Positions 11,108 through 23,550 of a DNA stretch of 64,000 nt are shown one piece after another. A program made the position numbers and the translations under genes. Below the pieces are notes generated by a model. That model saw only the letters and a program-made list of their open reading frames with translations. It did not search any database and had not been told where the DNA came from. Positions within the stretch are counted from its first letter, which is position 1. Every line of letters begins with the position of its first letter. The stretch comes from Tetrapyrgos nigripes (lineage: Eukaryota; Basidiomycota; Agaricomycetes; Agaricales; Campanellaceae): NCBI GenBank assembly GCA_013368315.1, contig JAACJM010000302.1, positions 29,849 through 93,848 on the forward strand, written 5' to 3'.

Positions 11108-14100
11108 ATGACGCCTCCTCCAATAGCTGCCCGCAACAAATCCTCTCCAACTGTAGAACACGGTCACCAATACCTCCGACAAGCCTCAGATACCATCCAC
11201 CAGCACCGCAGCTCTCTTGCCTCCCAACTCAGGGATTTTGACGATCGCTGGGCACAGTCAGTGGCCTCTTTCGTCAGTTTTGCTCTATATCTGACCTTCT
11301 TGACCGTAGTCTATACACCGTAGCCCCAGTCCTGAACAAACTATCCAAAGGCCGTCAAAAACCAGATGAATTTAAAGACAACGCAGAGGGCCTGCTTAAT
11401 GATGTCCAGGTGCGAGTCAAAAGGTCTCTTTCTTACTATAACTCACTGATTCACATTTTTCACAACCGTGCACAATATTTGTTCATTCGCCGGGTGTAAT
11501 CCGCACTTTATCTCCTCCCGTCTTCTTTTCACATCCTCCATATTCAAAACGACAGCAAGCCCTTGACCACGCGCACAGAAGAAAAAAACTCGAACAAATT
11601 ACGGAAGATGGGAGTAGTATCATCCGGGACCGTTTCCCGTAAAGTACAAGCTTCGTCCTGTGAGTCTCTTACGTCTGACTGCGGTAAGGAAAGGTACTCA
11701 ATCTCGTCATTTTTTTTTTTCCGCGACGTGACGGCAGGTATCTAAAACTTCTTCCTTCCATTGGATAACTGGGTCAGAAACGGCTAGTGCTCGAGGCGCT
11801 GTTGGGAGTCCTAGTGGTGTACGGAATAGGCTGCAGCCAATTCCAGAGTCCCCATTGACCAGATCTGCGACTTTAAAGGTGTGTCTTATGACTTGTCTCC
11901 ATCCCGCATCTACTCATGCCTAACCCTATGATCCACCACTTATCACTCCTTCACTCGTTCTTATCTTTCGCTACCCAAAAAACATAACCCAAACCAACTC
12001 TTTTGCCAAACCAGCGAAAGAGAGCCGTCAATAAAGGCCAATCCCGACCACGACTATCCTTCCGAAATCCTTTCAAACACCGCGCTGTTCCACCACAACC
12101 GCATTCTCCAAGTCATCACAGTCATAGTCCTGCCATGAGCAACTCTTCTGCTCGACTTCATGATAGTAGTGTACCCATGACCGATCAAATGACCGGTCAA
12201 ACAGTTACAGGATCCCCAGGAAGACTTTACTACAACGACCTCGCTGAGGATGGATTACCTAGACGCAGGGGACGTGGGCAAGGAGGGTCAAGGACCGGAC
12301 GTAGCCGTTCGTCTTCGAGGGAACGAAATAGACGAAAACGTCCTTCGAGTACTGGCAGTGGCAGTGCAGTTAGTGCAAGTGGACGTAAACGACGTGCACA
12401 TCGATCGGCTAAAGGACTCGTCCCTCCCATGCCTCCGCTTTCTACAATTCCTTCTTCTGTGAATGCCAATGCGGGCGTCTCGACTGCTTCGGTCCAAGCG
12501 GCGGCTCATGCAGCGAATATGAATACGAATACGAATCGGCAAAAAACTGCTGCTGTTGGTGGTGCTGCTTCTTCACAATCACAATCACACCCACACCATC
12601 GAACACGTTCTGGATCTGGAGCTGTCTCGAAACATGAGGCTGAGGCTTCTACGAGTCATAATCCCTACTCCAATGCCAATTTCAATCCCAGCTCCAATCT
12701 CAACAACTCCAACCCCAATCCCATGCCTCGGGCTCCTCCTCCTCTCATATCAATTCCCTCAACCCTCGTCCCACCTCTAGCCGTCCCACCCCAATCCAAA
12801 TCCAACTACGTCGAGCCTCATATTTCGCCTACGGAACCTTACAACCCTGCAACTGGGACGACTCCTGAAGCCATGCCTACGACAGCCCCCGCCAAGAAAG
12901 AAAAACGTAAACACAAACTTATCAAACTACCCAAAGGCCTACGTCGTGGTGGTGGTGGTGACGACCTAGGCCTCGACCCCGTCCCCGTCATGCCTCCAGC
13001 AACGTCTTACGTTGTCCCTCATGAATCAACGACAGTTTATCCCGTACACACTAACGTCCACCCCCCAAAACAAAAAACAAAAGGCATCCCCGTCATCCGT
13101 AGCATCCCAAACAGCCCTCTCGCCGTACCCGGTAAAACCGAACTCAATCTCACCGGTGTCGGTGTACCCATCCCATCTTTATTATACCCCGACTCTACCA
13201 CCTCTTTCAACGCACCATCGTATACCTATCCTCCACAAGTGAATGATAGGTATTATACGGGATATACGGGATTTTCTTCGACGAAGAGTACGCCGATGGC
13301 GAGGGTTGTTCCTCTTCCTACTCGTGCTACTCGTGGACAAAAGCAGAAACAAGGTACGGGCACGGCATTGGCAGCAGCAGCGGCGGTAGCTGTACCAGTA
13401 CCAGCAGTTCCGGTGACAGCTGTACCTGCAACTGCTATGGGTTTGGAACAGGGACAAGGACAAGGACAAGGACAAGGACAAGGACAAGGATCTTCGTCTG
13501 CATCCGCACAAGCTAAAGCACATGCGAAAGCTCTGGCGAAAGCACAACGTGCGCAAGCTAAAGCCCAGGCCCCGCAGTCCCAACCAGCACTTTCGTCGGC
13601 CCCAGTTATACCGGGTCAAGGCCAAGGTCAAGGTCAAGGTTATCCCCAAACCCAAACCCAAACTCAGGGTCATCAAGGATACTTTGTAGTACCGAGGACT
13701 GCGGGGTATGGGATGGGTCAGCCGCTGAATGTGACTACGCCCACGGGGGGTGGAGCAGCGAATGGGAATGGGGGTGGGAGTGGTACGGCGTATTTACAAG
13801 TGCCTCAGGTTGGGGGAGGGTATGTGCATATGCAAGGGCAAGGGCAAGGGCAAGGGCAAGCGCAGGGTTACCCAATGTCGACGTCGATGCCAGCGCAGCA
13901 GTATTTGGATCAGCAGGGGGTGATGGGTCAGTATAAGGAGAAGGAGAAGAGGAGGAAGGATAGGGATAGGGATAGGGATAGGGATAGAGACAGAGACAGA
14001 GACAGAGACAGAGACAGAGATAGGGATAGAAAAGACAGGGACAGGGACAGGGACAGGGACAGAGGAGATGGAGACTACGAGAAGACCTCAGCTCATTCAC

Positions 14101-14801
14101 GAAGGCATGGTTCTTCTCAGTCTTCTAGTAAACGAAGAAGACATGGACGGGATCGGGATCGGGATCGGGACCATGGACGGTATTATGATTACGATGATGA
14201 TGGGTACGACTATGACTATGAGCGTTCTCATGGGCGTAAGCATCGACATGGACGTGATCAAGAGCAGCCTACGACACGTTCTAAATCCCATTCTCATTCC
14301 TCGTCTTCTCGGCGTCGGGATTATGATTACTATCATCATGACCGGGACAGAGACAGAGACAGAGACAGAGACAGAGATAGAGACAGACACCACCGTTCCC
14401 CAGTTCAAGACCGACACCGCCACCACCGCCGATCTCGTCACCATACATCATCCCCGAATCAGACTCACACTCACAGTCATCGTGACTATGAAAACTATCT
14501 ACTCTATAACCAACATCATGGTCAACAAGACCCACAACCCTCTGGGACTGGGACGGATACAGAACAAGAACGAGACCAGTACAATTACTATTCCGATCGT
14601 TCCAAATCTTCTCGGTCGGTAAAGTATTCCTCTTCAGATCGTCCTCATCCTGAAAGGAAACCTGTTCATCGGTCGCCTCCCCCGGTGGTACCTGCTTCTA
14701 GTGGGAGGGTGTTTAGGTTTGCGCCGTTTATGTCAAAGTTTAGGGAGAACTTTAGTATGCATAGTGCTTCTGTGAGGGCGGCGAGTAGTGTGAGGAGATG
14801 A
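11108..14801 (+). CDS. Long low-complexity basic protein (RD/SR- and GQ-repeat)
   Basis: The main exon begins near 12016, after an AG acceptor, and runs to the TGA at 14799-14801 (about 930 codons). Upstream open pieces lie at 11108-11272 (M-T-P-P-P-I-A-A-R, then an amphipathic helix), about 11330-11410, 11560-11630 and 11740-11878. The last joins the main exon in phase across a GTGTGT..CAG intron; the earlier joints are not resolved. The main exon encodes a Ser/Arg-rich basic part (about residues 1-130), a long Pro/Ser/Asn/Thr-rich part, GQGQGQ runs (13449-13490, 13610-13640, 13830-13860), then long DRDRDR runs (13952-14065, 14341-14392) and a His/Arg-rich tail. Such RD dipeptide runs occur in RNA-processing proteins, but no RNA-binding fold is visible, so nuclear function is only an inference. 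Confidence 0.6.
13952..14065 (+). repeat. Coding hexamer repeat (GATAGG / GACAGA)n
   Basis: Tandem 6-bp units encoding alternating Asp-Arg inside the 11108-14801 gene. A second, shorter array lies at 14341-14392. The units differ mainly at third codon positions, so the protein repeat is kept better than the DNA. Confidence 0.85.
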
Positions 14802-15820
14802 GATGAGATGAGATGAGATGGGTTGGTGATATATGTATGTAGTTGGATCTGTTGTCTTGCGTACTTGGTGTTTCTTTTTTTGTCTTTTTGTCTTTTTTGT
14901 TTTTCTTCTTACGGACGCAGTAGTAGCGACCTGGTTGTACATATAGCATTTACCAGTCCCCTTACTACTTACATTTGGATACTGGACGGATTCACGGAAT
15001 TCGAACGTGGTTGCGCAAGGTCGGAAGGCTGCACCGTTTGATTTGAAACTCCGCTGGGTATTTTTACGTTTCTTTCTCTCCATCATCATGCCCTGAGGAT
15101 GTACGATACGATGTAAGTCTACGTCCTTGCTATCCTTTTCGTGGTCTCTAACTCATCAGGAATCTTCTAGAGCTCTGTACTACTTACTTGCTATACCAAC
15201 ACTACAATGAAAATTCCAAATTCCAAATTTAGCAGGCCCTTTGTTCTCGGTAGTCCGCTGCGTTCACTTTAGGCATGGTCATTGGTTGAAGAATGTCTCA
15301 GAAACAATGATTAAGAGGTGACCGGGACTAGTTCGACGCCGACTACCTGTTTTGGACAAAAATGTCGAACATTGGTTTCTCGACATGTTTGCAATTGGTC
15401 CATATCACTACAAACATGGTTGGATTTCTCTTATTGTTCCCTTTTAGGGCTTTAGGTGCGTTATCTCGTGCTCATCACGTTACCGTTCTATCTCAACTGT
15501 TTAAAAACAGGTCACGTCGCGTTAGCTCAAAAAATTGTCCTTGACTCTGAACTCCCATCTCAATCCTCTAATTTAGGACTCAGCCTCGCCTTGCAACCTT
15601 CATCTACTCTTCACTCTACATCCACCCAGTACTCTACACATCACCCACCCTTCAGCTTTCAAACCACCTCTTACCTGACAACCTCCGTTCTCCATCCTTC
15701 ATCCCTTTCTCTCGTCTACCTTGTCGTCTCGGCCCTTTGTCACCAATACTCTCCATTGCCGTTGTATTCTCTCGATACAAAAATACGATTTGCTTCATAC
15801 TGTTTTGACATCTGTCTGCA
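14802..15820. other. Intergenic, 3' and 5' flanks
   Basis: Starts with a (GATGA)n run around the stop codon (14796-14821), then a T-rich stretch near 14872-14910 that may be 3' UTR. The plus-strand ORF at 15456-15941 overlaps the next gene in another frame and is not convincing. Confidence 0.4.
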
Positions 15821-16997
15821 ATGGAAATGCAATCTTCCAGGATCATCTACCAGACCTCGAGTTGTCACAGCGATCAAGCTGGTGCGATCCATGCCAGTGG
15901 TGGCGCTCTCAGAGTCAGAGAGACGACGTCTGCACCATTGACAGACGTGACCAACAGCCTAGCCCTCGAGGAGGAGGCAGCTTTCAAGCAGCAACGTGTC
16001 CAAGGATGGCAGCAGACTGTAAACAAGGAAGCTAATCATTATCTTGATGCTGACCAGAGCAACACCAGCGAGTACGATACAGTCGAGGATTCTCAGAAGC
16101 TTCTTTCAGGTGATGAAAACGTAGAGGTGAGTACGGGTCGTTTTCATGTTTTCATGTCTCTAATGCCGTTTTCTCTTCTCTTCTCTTTTTTTTCTTTTTC
16201 TTTTTCTGTTTCTTTTTTCACAGCTGTCCACCGTAACAAAAGAAGAGCGCGTACAAGAGAACCTTCAAGGACCGCCTACCTCTGTCGATAATGACCGTGT
16301 TCCTCCGGAACACGACGAACTCGTTCTTCAGCCGTCGATGACTGGACAAGAGGGCGAAACCGATCCAGACCAACAAATCGGCTACGCTTCCGCTGGGCTC
16401 CAGAACCCATTCAGTGAATGTAACTACTCTCACCCAGCTGCAAACTATCCTTTAAGTTTTGCGGGTCCTGATGGAGTAGTCTACTTCAACTTGGACCAAC
16501 AACCTTGTTTGCATTGGCAGTATCTACTCTTCGAACAAACCTACCATCAGCACTACTATCAACACTACCATGCCTACCACTCCGACGACGTCGTTTACGG
16601 TTATCCGCAGCAGCAGGATATGTCAACTTCGGCTTCTGCTCAAGCTTATGATTCTGATGACTATCACCCCAACTCGACCTTGGACGTCGCAGCAGACGCT
16701 GGTGTGCCTTCTTCAGGTCCTACTGGCGCGGATACCTCGGGTTCTGATACCAATGTTGCCAGTGGTGCAAATGCCAATTTGGAATCCGGCGCCGGAAAGA
16801 ATAATTTGAATGACGACGACGTAGTTGAGGCCTCTAGTACCCAGTTCGAGGTCCCGCTCCGAACTCGCTCAGCTCCACCAGTCCTCCACGCGTACGGTGC
16901 CTCGAGTGCTTTGGCTTACGAATCTGAGCAAGGAGTATCGTTGGACGATGTTTGGGCGGACTGGCAATGGCGGGTCTCTATTTCGCAGCTTCTTTGA
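15821..16997 (+). CDS. Uncharacterised acidic, Ser/Asp/Tyr-rich protein
   Basis: Two exons, 15821-16126 and 16224-16997, over a 97-nt intron (GTGAGT, pyrimidine-rich tract, TTTCACAG). Translation from the ATG at 15821 (M-E-M-Q-S-S-R) stays in frame across the joint and ends at a TGA, about 359 aa. The protein is acidic and Asn/Ser/Gln-rich with few hydrophobic runs. It has a His/Tyr cluster (HQHYYQHYHAYH, about 16545-16580) and no signal peptide or membrane segment. It looks mostly disordered. I do not recognise the family. Confidence 0.6.
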
Positions 16998-17125
16998 GCA
17001 GTGTTGGGACTTATCGGATTCGTACTCGTGCAGTACAGGCCAGGGCCATAGGCAGCATCAACGTTTCGCTACCGATATCTCTTCACCATTTCACTCTCAA
17101 CGACACTCGTCGTTTCAATCACACT

Positions 17126-17189
<64 letters not shown>

Positions 17190-17236
17190 TCTTACGCTTG
17201 CTCTTGCTTTCTTTTCTATTTCTGTTTGGTCTGTTT

Positions 17237-17274
<38 letters not shown>

Positions 17275-19034
17275 TCTTACGCTTGCTCTTGCTTTCTTTT
17301 CTATTTCTGTTTGGTCTGTTTTCTTTCCAGAGCACACACGCCCTTCTTTGGATATCGTTTATTACATCTCTTCTTTTCTTTACTCTATTATTCCAATCTG
17401 GGACACTTTTAGACCAGTCTTCTCTTTCTTCTCATTCCTCTCTCCGTACATCACCACATACTTGCATTGACTATACATATCTCTATTCCCTTCATCGTAC
17501 CCCTTTCCGAAATCCCATTCCTTGTTTTACTCATTACCCATCATTGCACCATCCCTTGTCCCAACTCGTTCTCATATCGTCTTTTGCGTGTGTCTCTTAC
17601 CGCCCAGAAGTTATCTCTTGTTCCATCATTAGTCATTTCTACGCTGTATTTTCTTCATGATCACCACCACCATCCATCATCTTGAGCTTTGAGCACCACT
17701 CTTCATGCATTTGCTCTTCCGCTTTCCATGGCCAAATGTTGTCTTCGTCTTTATTATTTCCTGTCCCACTATTTTGCGAGCTCCTTCTGCTCCTTCCTTT
17801 CTTTCTTTCCCCTTAAATCCTCTTCGTCAGGTCTCTCCTTCAACGTGTCCTGCTACTCAAGACTTGAAAACTGCCGGTCATCAAAAATTCGCAATATCGC
17901 CGAACTTTCCGTCGTCTTCAACTCGAATGGTCGGCGCTAGCACGTCTGGTTAGCACTGTACAAGTATGTAAAATTCTATCCGTCGCGGTTGTATCCATCT
18001 TTTTATCGCTTCATGGTACTCGGCTCTGGCCATCTACTTTGTAGGCCATATATCAATATCGATGAGTACTTTTTCATGGCTTGAGTAAACAGGACCGAAC
18101 TAATCTTACTCTGCGTTTCAGAGATAAAGGAATGCACTGCTCTTAGTAGCTGAGGTTCTATGTAAGAACTGAGGCCTAGTACTGAGGTCCATATGGCCAA
18201 GTTGCCAGGGCCAACGCCGGCATAGCCGATGGCAAGGCTTCTAGCAAACACGTGCACCACACTTTTCTCGTCATCACCGACTCACCGCACCGGAACCACA
18301 AGGACCTGAAAGAGCTTGAAGTAATCGTGTAGTCGAAAGTCGCAAGATAACGCTCAAGAGTCTGTAACCACACTTTGTGGCCCATCATCATATGGTTTCT
18401 ACTCTAATTAGTAATAATGCAGTATGCTATACGACCTCCTGCCTTCGATAATGCTAACTTGTTAAAATTTAGATACAACTAGTGATCTCCCTTACTGCAT
18501 CAATCCTGGGACGTCAACAGAGTTCGTTTCGCATGCCAGGTCAATGAAGAATTTTTGCACCTGGTCGGCCTCACCTGCACGCAGCAGAACAGGTTTTTCT
18601 TCAGTTGTCTGCCCAGCTCGTTTCTAACTGAGCCATGTGTCAGCTTGGTTAGTCTGAGCTTTCTATTGACATGATCATGAGCTTATGCTCGTGACAATAG
18701 CGTCTTCTAGCTGATTTCATGTTCTTCTCCACAACCATGTGCTAGGCGGTCAATAGGGTCGCGTACGCAGTGAGGCGTTCTTCTTTTCACTCTTACAATT
18801 TGAAGTATCACCGTATATCAGCGACACAACATTCCTCGCGGAAGATAAAGTTATTTTTAGCTTCGAATACGAATGGCCGTATGCCATATGGATTTCGTCA
18901 ATCAATGCGACAATCCATCTCAACAGAAATCATTCCATTGACGCTCCTCATGGACTGTGACGCTGTGTCAATGATTGCACCCCATGCAGAGTCAGCGTTT
19001 CTATGACCCCATAACAGCCTCAGACTCCAGCACC
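16998..19034. other. Intergenic, about 2 kb
   Basis: Apart from the CT repeat there is a pyrimidine-rich stretch to about 17,950 and then ordinary-looking DNA. Short ORFs on both strands match nothing that I recognise. The 3' UTR of the upstream gene and the distal promoter of the protease gene must lie here. Confidence 0.4.
17128..17330 (+). repeat. (CT)n microsatellite inside a duplicated segment
   Basis: A run of about 30 CT units (17128-17187) is followed by a unique stretch TTACTCTTACGCTTGCTCTT.. of about 50 nt. A second, shorter CT run and a second copy of the same stretch (about 17270-17326) follow. The pattern indicates a local tandem duplication including the microsatellite. ORFs read through it are artefacts. 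Confidence 0.85.
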
Positions 19035-19040
19035 TATAAG
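19035..19040 (+). promoter_or_regulatory. TATA-like site of the protease gene
   Basis: TATAAG 84-89 nt before the protease ATG at 19124, a reasonable core-promoter distance. No other element was confirmed. Confidence 0.4.
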
Positions 19041-19123
19041 AAGCAGAGTGGTAAGACTACTGTCCTTCACTGGTCCCATCCAGCGTTCTAATCTGCTCTC
19101 TTGCCTGACACAGTCCAATCGCC

Positions 19124-20644
19124 ATGTTCGCCAAAGCTTCTCTCCTTGCCACCGTCACTCTTGCTCTTCTCGCTGCTTCTTCCCCAGTAGAAGTTTCTTC
19201 GTCTTTGAAGAAGGGTACACCCGTTCCCATTCGTAACCGCGGTGCTTTCACCAGCAATGGTGTCTTTGACAAGGACAGGGCCATTTTGCAGACTGTGCTC
19301 ACCAAGAACAAGCACCGTCAGAATTTGCTGAACAAGCAGAAGAATAGTGGGTCTTTAGCCAAGGTTAGCTTTCGTATATTTGCCTCTCACAGCCTGTTAT
19401 TGACCTACGTATTCCAATTCTACAGGGCGCCTTCATCCAAGCCATTGCCGAGCTTCCCAGCTCTGTATCAGCCAGCCTCAGCAAGCGTCAATCCGAGGCT
19501 CTGACCGACGAAGAAGACGATCTGGAATGGGCGGGATCAATTGAAATTGGTACTCCAGGACAAAAGTTCTTGATCGACTTTGACACAGGCTCTTCTGATC
19601 TGTGGATCCCGAGCAGTTCTTGCAGTAGTTCTACTTGCTCTTCCAAGAGTAAGTATAAGTCTAGTGCTTCATCATCGTCCAAGAAAGAGTCTGGTTCGTT
19701 CTCAATCCAATACGGTGACGGATCGACTGTCTCTGGCCCTGTATTCGAAGATACTGGTAAGTTCCATCCATTTCTCATCATATCATATGTAACTCACTTG
19801 TATTGTGATTCTAGTTACTGTTGCCGGTATCTCAGTCGACAACCAAAGGTTCTCACCTGTAACCACCTTGTCCTCTACTTTCTCTGACGATCCCATTGAT
19901 GGGTATGTAAATTAATGTTTTGTGGTGCAGCTTGATATTAATATCTTTCCTACCATACACAGTATCCTCGGTCTCGCCTTCCCATCTATCTCCAACCTCA
20001 ATACCGACCCCTTCTTCAACACCGCTATAGACCAAGGCAGCGTCGACGCCGGGGAATTTGGCTTCTTCCTCTCCCAATCCGGCTCGGAACTCTTCCTGGG
20101 TGGTCGCAACAGCGACCTCTTCACCGGTTCTGTTGAATTTAACGACGTCGACGACTCGAACGGCTTCTGGCAGCTCACCGGTGCTTCCATCAGCGCCAAT
20201 GGCAAGACTGTAATTCGCAACTTTGATACTATCATCGACTCGGGAACTACCATCATGTACGGCCCCCCTGACGTTGTGGATCAGTTCTACAGTAGCATTG
20301 GCGGACAGCTGTTCGACCAAGACCAAGGCTTCTACTCTTTCTCTTGTAGCAAGGTCCCCGAGGTGTCCTTCAGCTGGGGTGGAAATGACTTTGCGGTTTC
20401 TGCGGATAAGTGAGTCACCAAACCATGTGTTTCTTTTGCTTTGATAGGTTACTAATGGCGACATGTTTCTAGCTTCAACCTTGGAGCTACTGAAGACGGT
20501 TCTTCGGACTGTGTCGGTGCTCTCGCTGGTCAGGATCTTGGCCTCGGAGACGACGTCTGGCTTCTCGGTGACAGTTTCATGAAGAACGTCTACTCTGTCT
20601 TTAGCTTTGACCAGACTGCCGTTGGTTTCGCTACCCTGGCTTAA
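19124..20644 (+). CDS. Secreted aspartic protease (pepsin-like, family A1)
   Basis: Five exons, 19124-19363, 19426-19756, 19815-19902, 19963-20409 and 20473-20644, total 1278 nt and 425 aa, all joints in frame with GT..AG. The N-terminus is a signal peptide (M-F-A-K-A-S-L-L-A-T-V-T-L-A-L-L-A-A). A basic propeptide ends near a SLSKR|Q dibasic site, a likely Kex2-type cut. The mature part has both catalytic motifs, FDTGSSDLWIP (first Asp) and IIDSGTT (second Asp). It also has the flap YGDGS and the GILGLAFPSISN and WLLGDSFMKNVYSVF blocks typical of the A1 fold, ending AVGFATLA. It should cut proteins outside the cell, best at acid pH. The length is normal for the family and nothing is broken. 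Confidence 0.95.
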
Positions 20645-22086
20645 ATGCCTGTTTAGAGCAATCTCGGTGGTTGACTGGTTAGTTACTCAAAGATTTAGAC
20701 AAGTAGCACCCATCGTTCTCCTGCATTGATAGTTTGACGGCCAATTTGCATGTACTGATACCACTCCAATCTTTTTTATTTCTGATATGTATCCAATCTA
20801 TTTTTTTTCTTGTACTCACTTGGAGGCTGCGGATGTGCTCTCTATGTCATTATAGTTGTAAATAGTGCTCTTTGCACTGTAATACAGGTCTTTCCTTTAT
20901 CCTCTATAAAACTTCAAAGCGCTACCGACAATCCTGCGGTTTCCTTACATAGCTAGTCAACTTTCAAGACTGAACGCCTATTTTCGCGCACGACTACGAC
21001 AATAAGGTTAGCAGTTATCACAGCCCACGTATCACCGCTATATGCTCTAGGTACTGGATTGATACTTACGGGCGCAAGGACGGACATCAACTATCAGTTG
21101 TCTATGGAGACAAAGCCACCAACATCACCATGAATTTGCCAGTGAATAGCATTCGAGGCCACTGCCAATACACCTTGGAGATGGTACCTTAGTGCTCTTA
21201 GCACCAGGGCTAACAACGCTGGATACCGCAGCTTCAGATAGTCCGCAGCCTCAGGCCATCGCCCAAGTCTGTATCTACTAACAACAGCCGCTGAGAGAGC
21301 TTTCAATAGGGTATGCGTAATACCATACATAATTGACATGGAAGGACCTGATACGACCGAGTAGACTGAGTAAAGACTGCGTGTATGTATGTATCGGATC
21401 CACATACAAGTAGGAATATTGGTCGACAAATGTGCAAGCAAATTTGCAACCAATCACGAAGACAAATTAAAGACTGTCATTTCGCAGACTCGGAGTCGTA
21501 GACACACATGCACGAAAAAAAAAGCAACGGCAATGACAACGACAATAACAACCACCCCTCAGCTTTCCGTTCTTGACCTTCCCAGCCCACAACCGGTTCC
21601 CATGTCTGTTTATGGTATACCAGGACGGGACTAGGTGTAGGTCGGGGTTTCACCGAGGACTTCCGCTAACGACGCAACGTAAGACGTCGACGTTGACAGA
21701 CAGAGAGAACCTCTCCAGGGGTGTGTGGTTCGCATCATTGGGGTTTTGGGTCGTGGTTGTAATGGTTGGGTTTAGGTATGGTTTTGGGTTTGGAGGTAAG
21801 GTTTGGGAAATGAGGTGAAGAAAAAGAGAATGCAGCTAGCGAATGACTCGCAAGGCCGAGAAGAGAAGAAGAGAAGACAGTGGAAGGATCAATGTGAAAG
21901 AGCGGAGAAAAGAGGAGATAGGCAAGGCGAAGTGACCAAGAGGTTCACAGTGCCAGAGGGAAGTTCAAAGAGACGATGCAGAAACCGTTAATTATTATAT
22001 GTCTATGACGACAAAAGTCAACATAACCATCTGGTTAAATAGAGAACCCAAATAAAACATAGGAACAATTTATACTGTATACATCA
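20645..22086. other. Intergenic between protease and CK2 beta genes
   Basis: Shared 3' flank of two converging genes. The plus-strand gene's 3' UTR probably lies before about 20,930. Minus- and plus-strand ORFs (21094-21453, 21389-21991) have no recognisable product; 21800-21960 is purine-rich. Confidence 0.4.
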
Positions 22087-23407
22087 TCAAGTTGTACCTT
22101 GCTCTTCCAGCTCTTCCAAGCGTCTGACTTGCCTACAAAAACGAAGAGATTAGCAACCTGTAACACAAAGAGCACACGAGAGAAAAACTCACCTATCTCG
22201 CACAGCCTCTTGCCATCTCTGCAGCTTGGCAATCTCATGGACCGGGAATCCATAAATCTTTGGCCGATACCTATCAGCCTTGAGTGCTACGCTCGCAGTA
22301 TTGATGTTCTCCCCTCCTCCTTCAACAATCATCGGCGCTTCTTCCTTCTGCCTTCGAGTCCTCGTACGCGTTATCTCTCCACCAGCGGCACCATTACCTG
22401 TCGCTCCAGATCCCGAAGCACCCGAATTAGAAGCTAACGGTCCCAAATCTGCCGGTCCACTTTTCGGTGGAATAAGGGTAGGGTATACGAGGAAAAGGAG
22501 GTGAGGGAACGTTGTACCGAAATACGCTCCATCGATGGATCCATGTCTAGATGATTTGGGTGAATAAAGGTCTTCGCAGCGTCCACAGTACAATTTGACG
22601 GATTTTTCGTAGGGGATGTCAGTGAGGCCTACGGGGAGGAGAGGTTGTTGTTGACAGAGTACACGTGGACAGCGCCCAAATTCTGCGCGTTTGTATTTTT
22701 CTAGCTTTGAGGGGATGAGTTGAGGGGTTTGCAGACACATAGGTAGAGTGACGCACCATCTTGGCGAGACCTCTGGCTGTGACGATCCAGCGTGCGTGTA
22801 TGAGGCCGTAAAGGAGTCTAGCTTGCACATCTAGGGAGCCTCGGAACTCGTCTTGGATATCATCGTCTGTAGGCAAGATAGTGATTAGTATGATATGACA
22901 CGGACGGAGCATAACATGTAGGAGTTGTAGATGACGACAACCATGACCACACCAATGGTATAACAGAGATACTCACCTAGTTGATCAGTTATAAGATCCA
23001 ACGCCTGCGGGTAATTCGCCACCTCATTGTTGAGCCCCGTCAGATTAAATCTATCCAGTATAAAGTCTTCATCGACTTCGCAAAAGTATTCGTTTCCTTT
23101 GGAAGAAAGGAACCATGATATCCACTGTAAAAGTAATACCGTCGTCAAGGCGCGCATTCGTTCATGCATGAAAAATGGCGAGTCAGGAGATGGATCGATG
23201 TATGTCGGTATGAAAAAAGGAACATTTGGAGAGCAATCAAGTCAATTTCGTGCATTTTGATGAATTTTTTGGATGCATACCGAGCTGAGAAAAGGCGACC
23301 GAAGATTAATCGAAATCCAAACCCAACTTGCGTCTTGGATGGACGACGAACCTAGAGTAATCCGAATCCGAGCCTGTGGAGACATCTTCCACTGCACGGT
23401 GCAGCAT
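22087..23407 (-). CDS. CKB1: Casein kinase II regulatory (beta) subunit
   Basis: Regulatory subunit of protein kinase CK2, which dimerises through a zinc finger and directs the catalytic subunits. Six exons on the minus strand: 23352-23407, 23281-23284, 22977-23124, 22757-22866, 22193-22704 and 22087-22132, total 876 nt and 291 aa, all in frame. The protein shows the acidic start GSDSDYS, the signature [20 protein letters not shown] and FNLTGLN, then [20 protein letters not shown]. The zinc-finger cysteines appear in GRCPRVLC and [18 protein letters not shown], followed by [16 protein letters not shown] Gly/Ser/Ala-rich insert separates this from the final [13 protein letters not shown] block. 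The 4-nt second exon (CTCG) is needed to give the family's SSWISWF junction. The gene symbol is by family, not by proven orthology. Confidence 0.93.
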
Positions 23408-23550
23408 TTTGGTAGCCCAGTCCAAGTCTTCTGCCGTTGTGTCAAGCGTTGTGGGGAGGACGAGTCGGTGATAAGGGTACAAGAGTGTCACGCTCTGTCA
23501 CACACTACGGGGAGAAATAAATGCCATTTACGGTATTTGCACAAAAATTT

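Noticed and set aside
13182..14535. Several antisense ORFs of 84-164 codons with Leu/Gly, Cys/Pro or Ser/Val repeats
   Set aside because: They mirror the 6-bp coding repeats of the plus-strand gene.
17119..17470. Leu/Ser-repeat ORFs around the CT run
   Set aside because: Translations of the dinucleotide repeat and its duplicate; no start, splice or conservation support.
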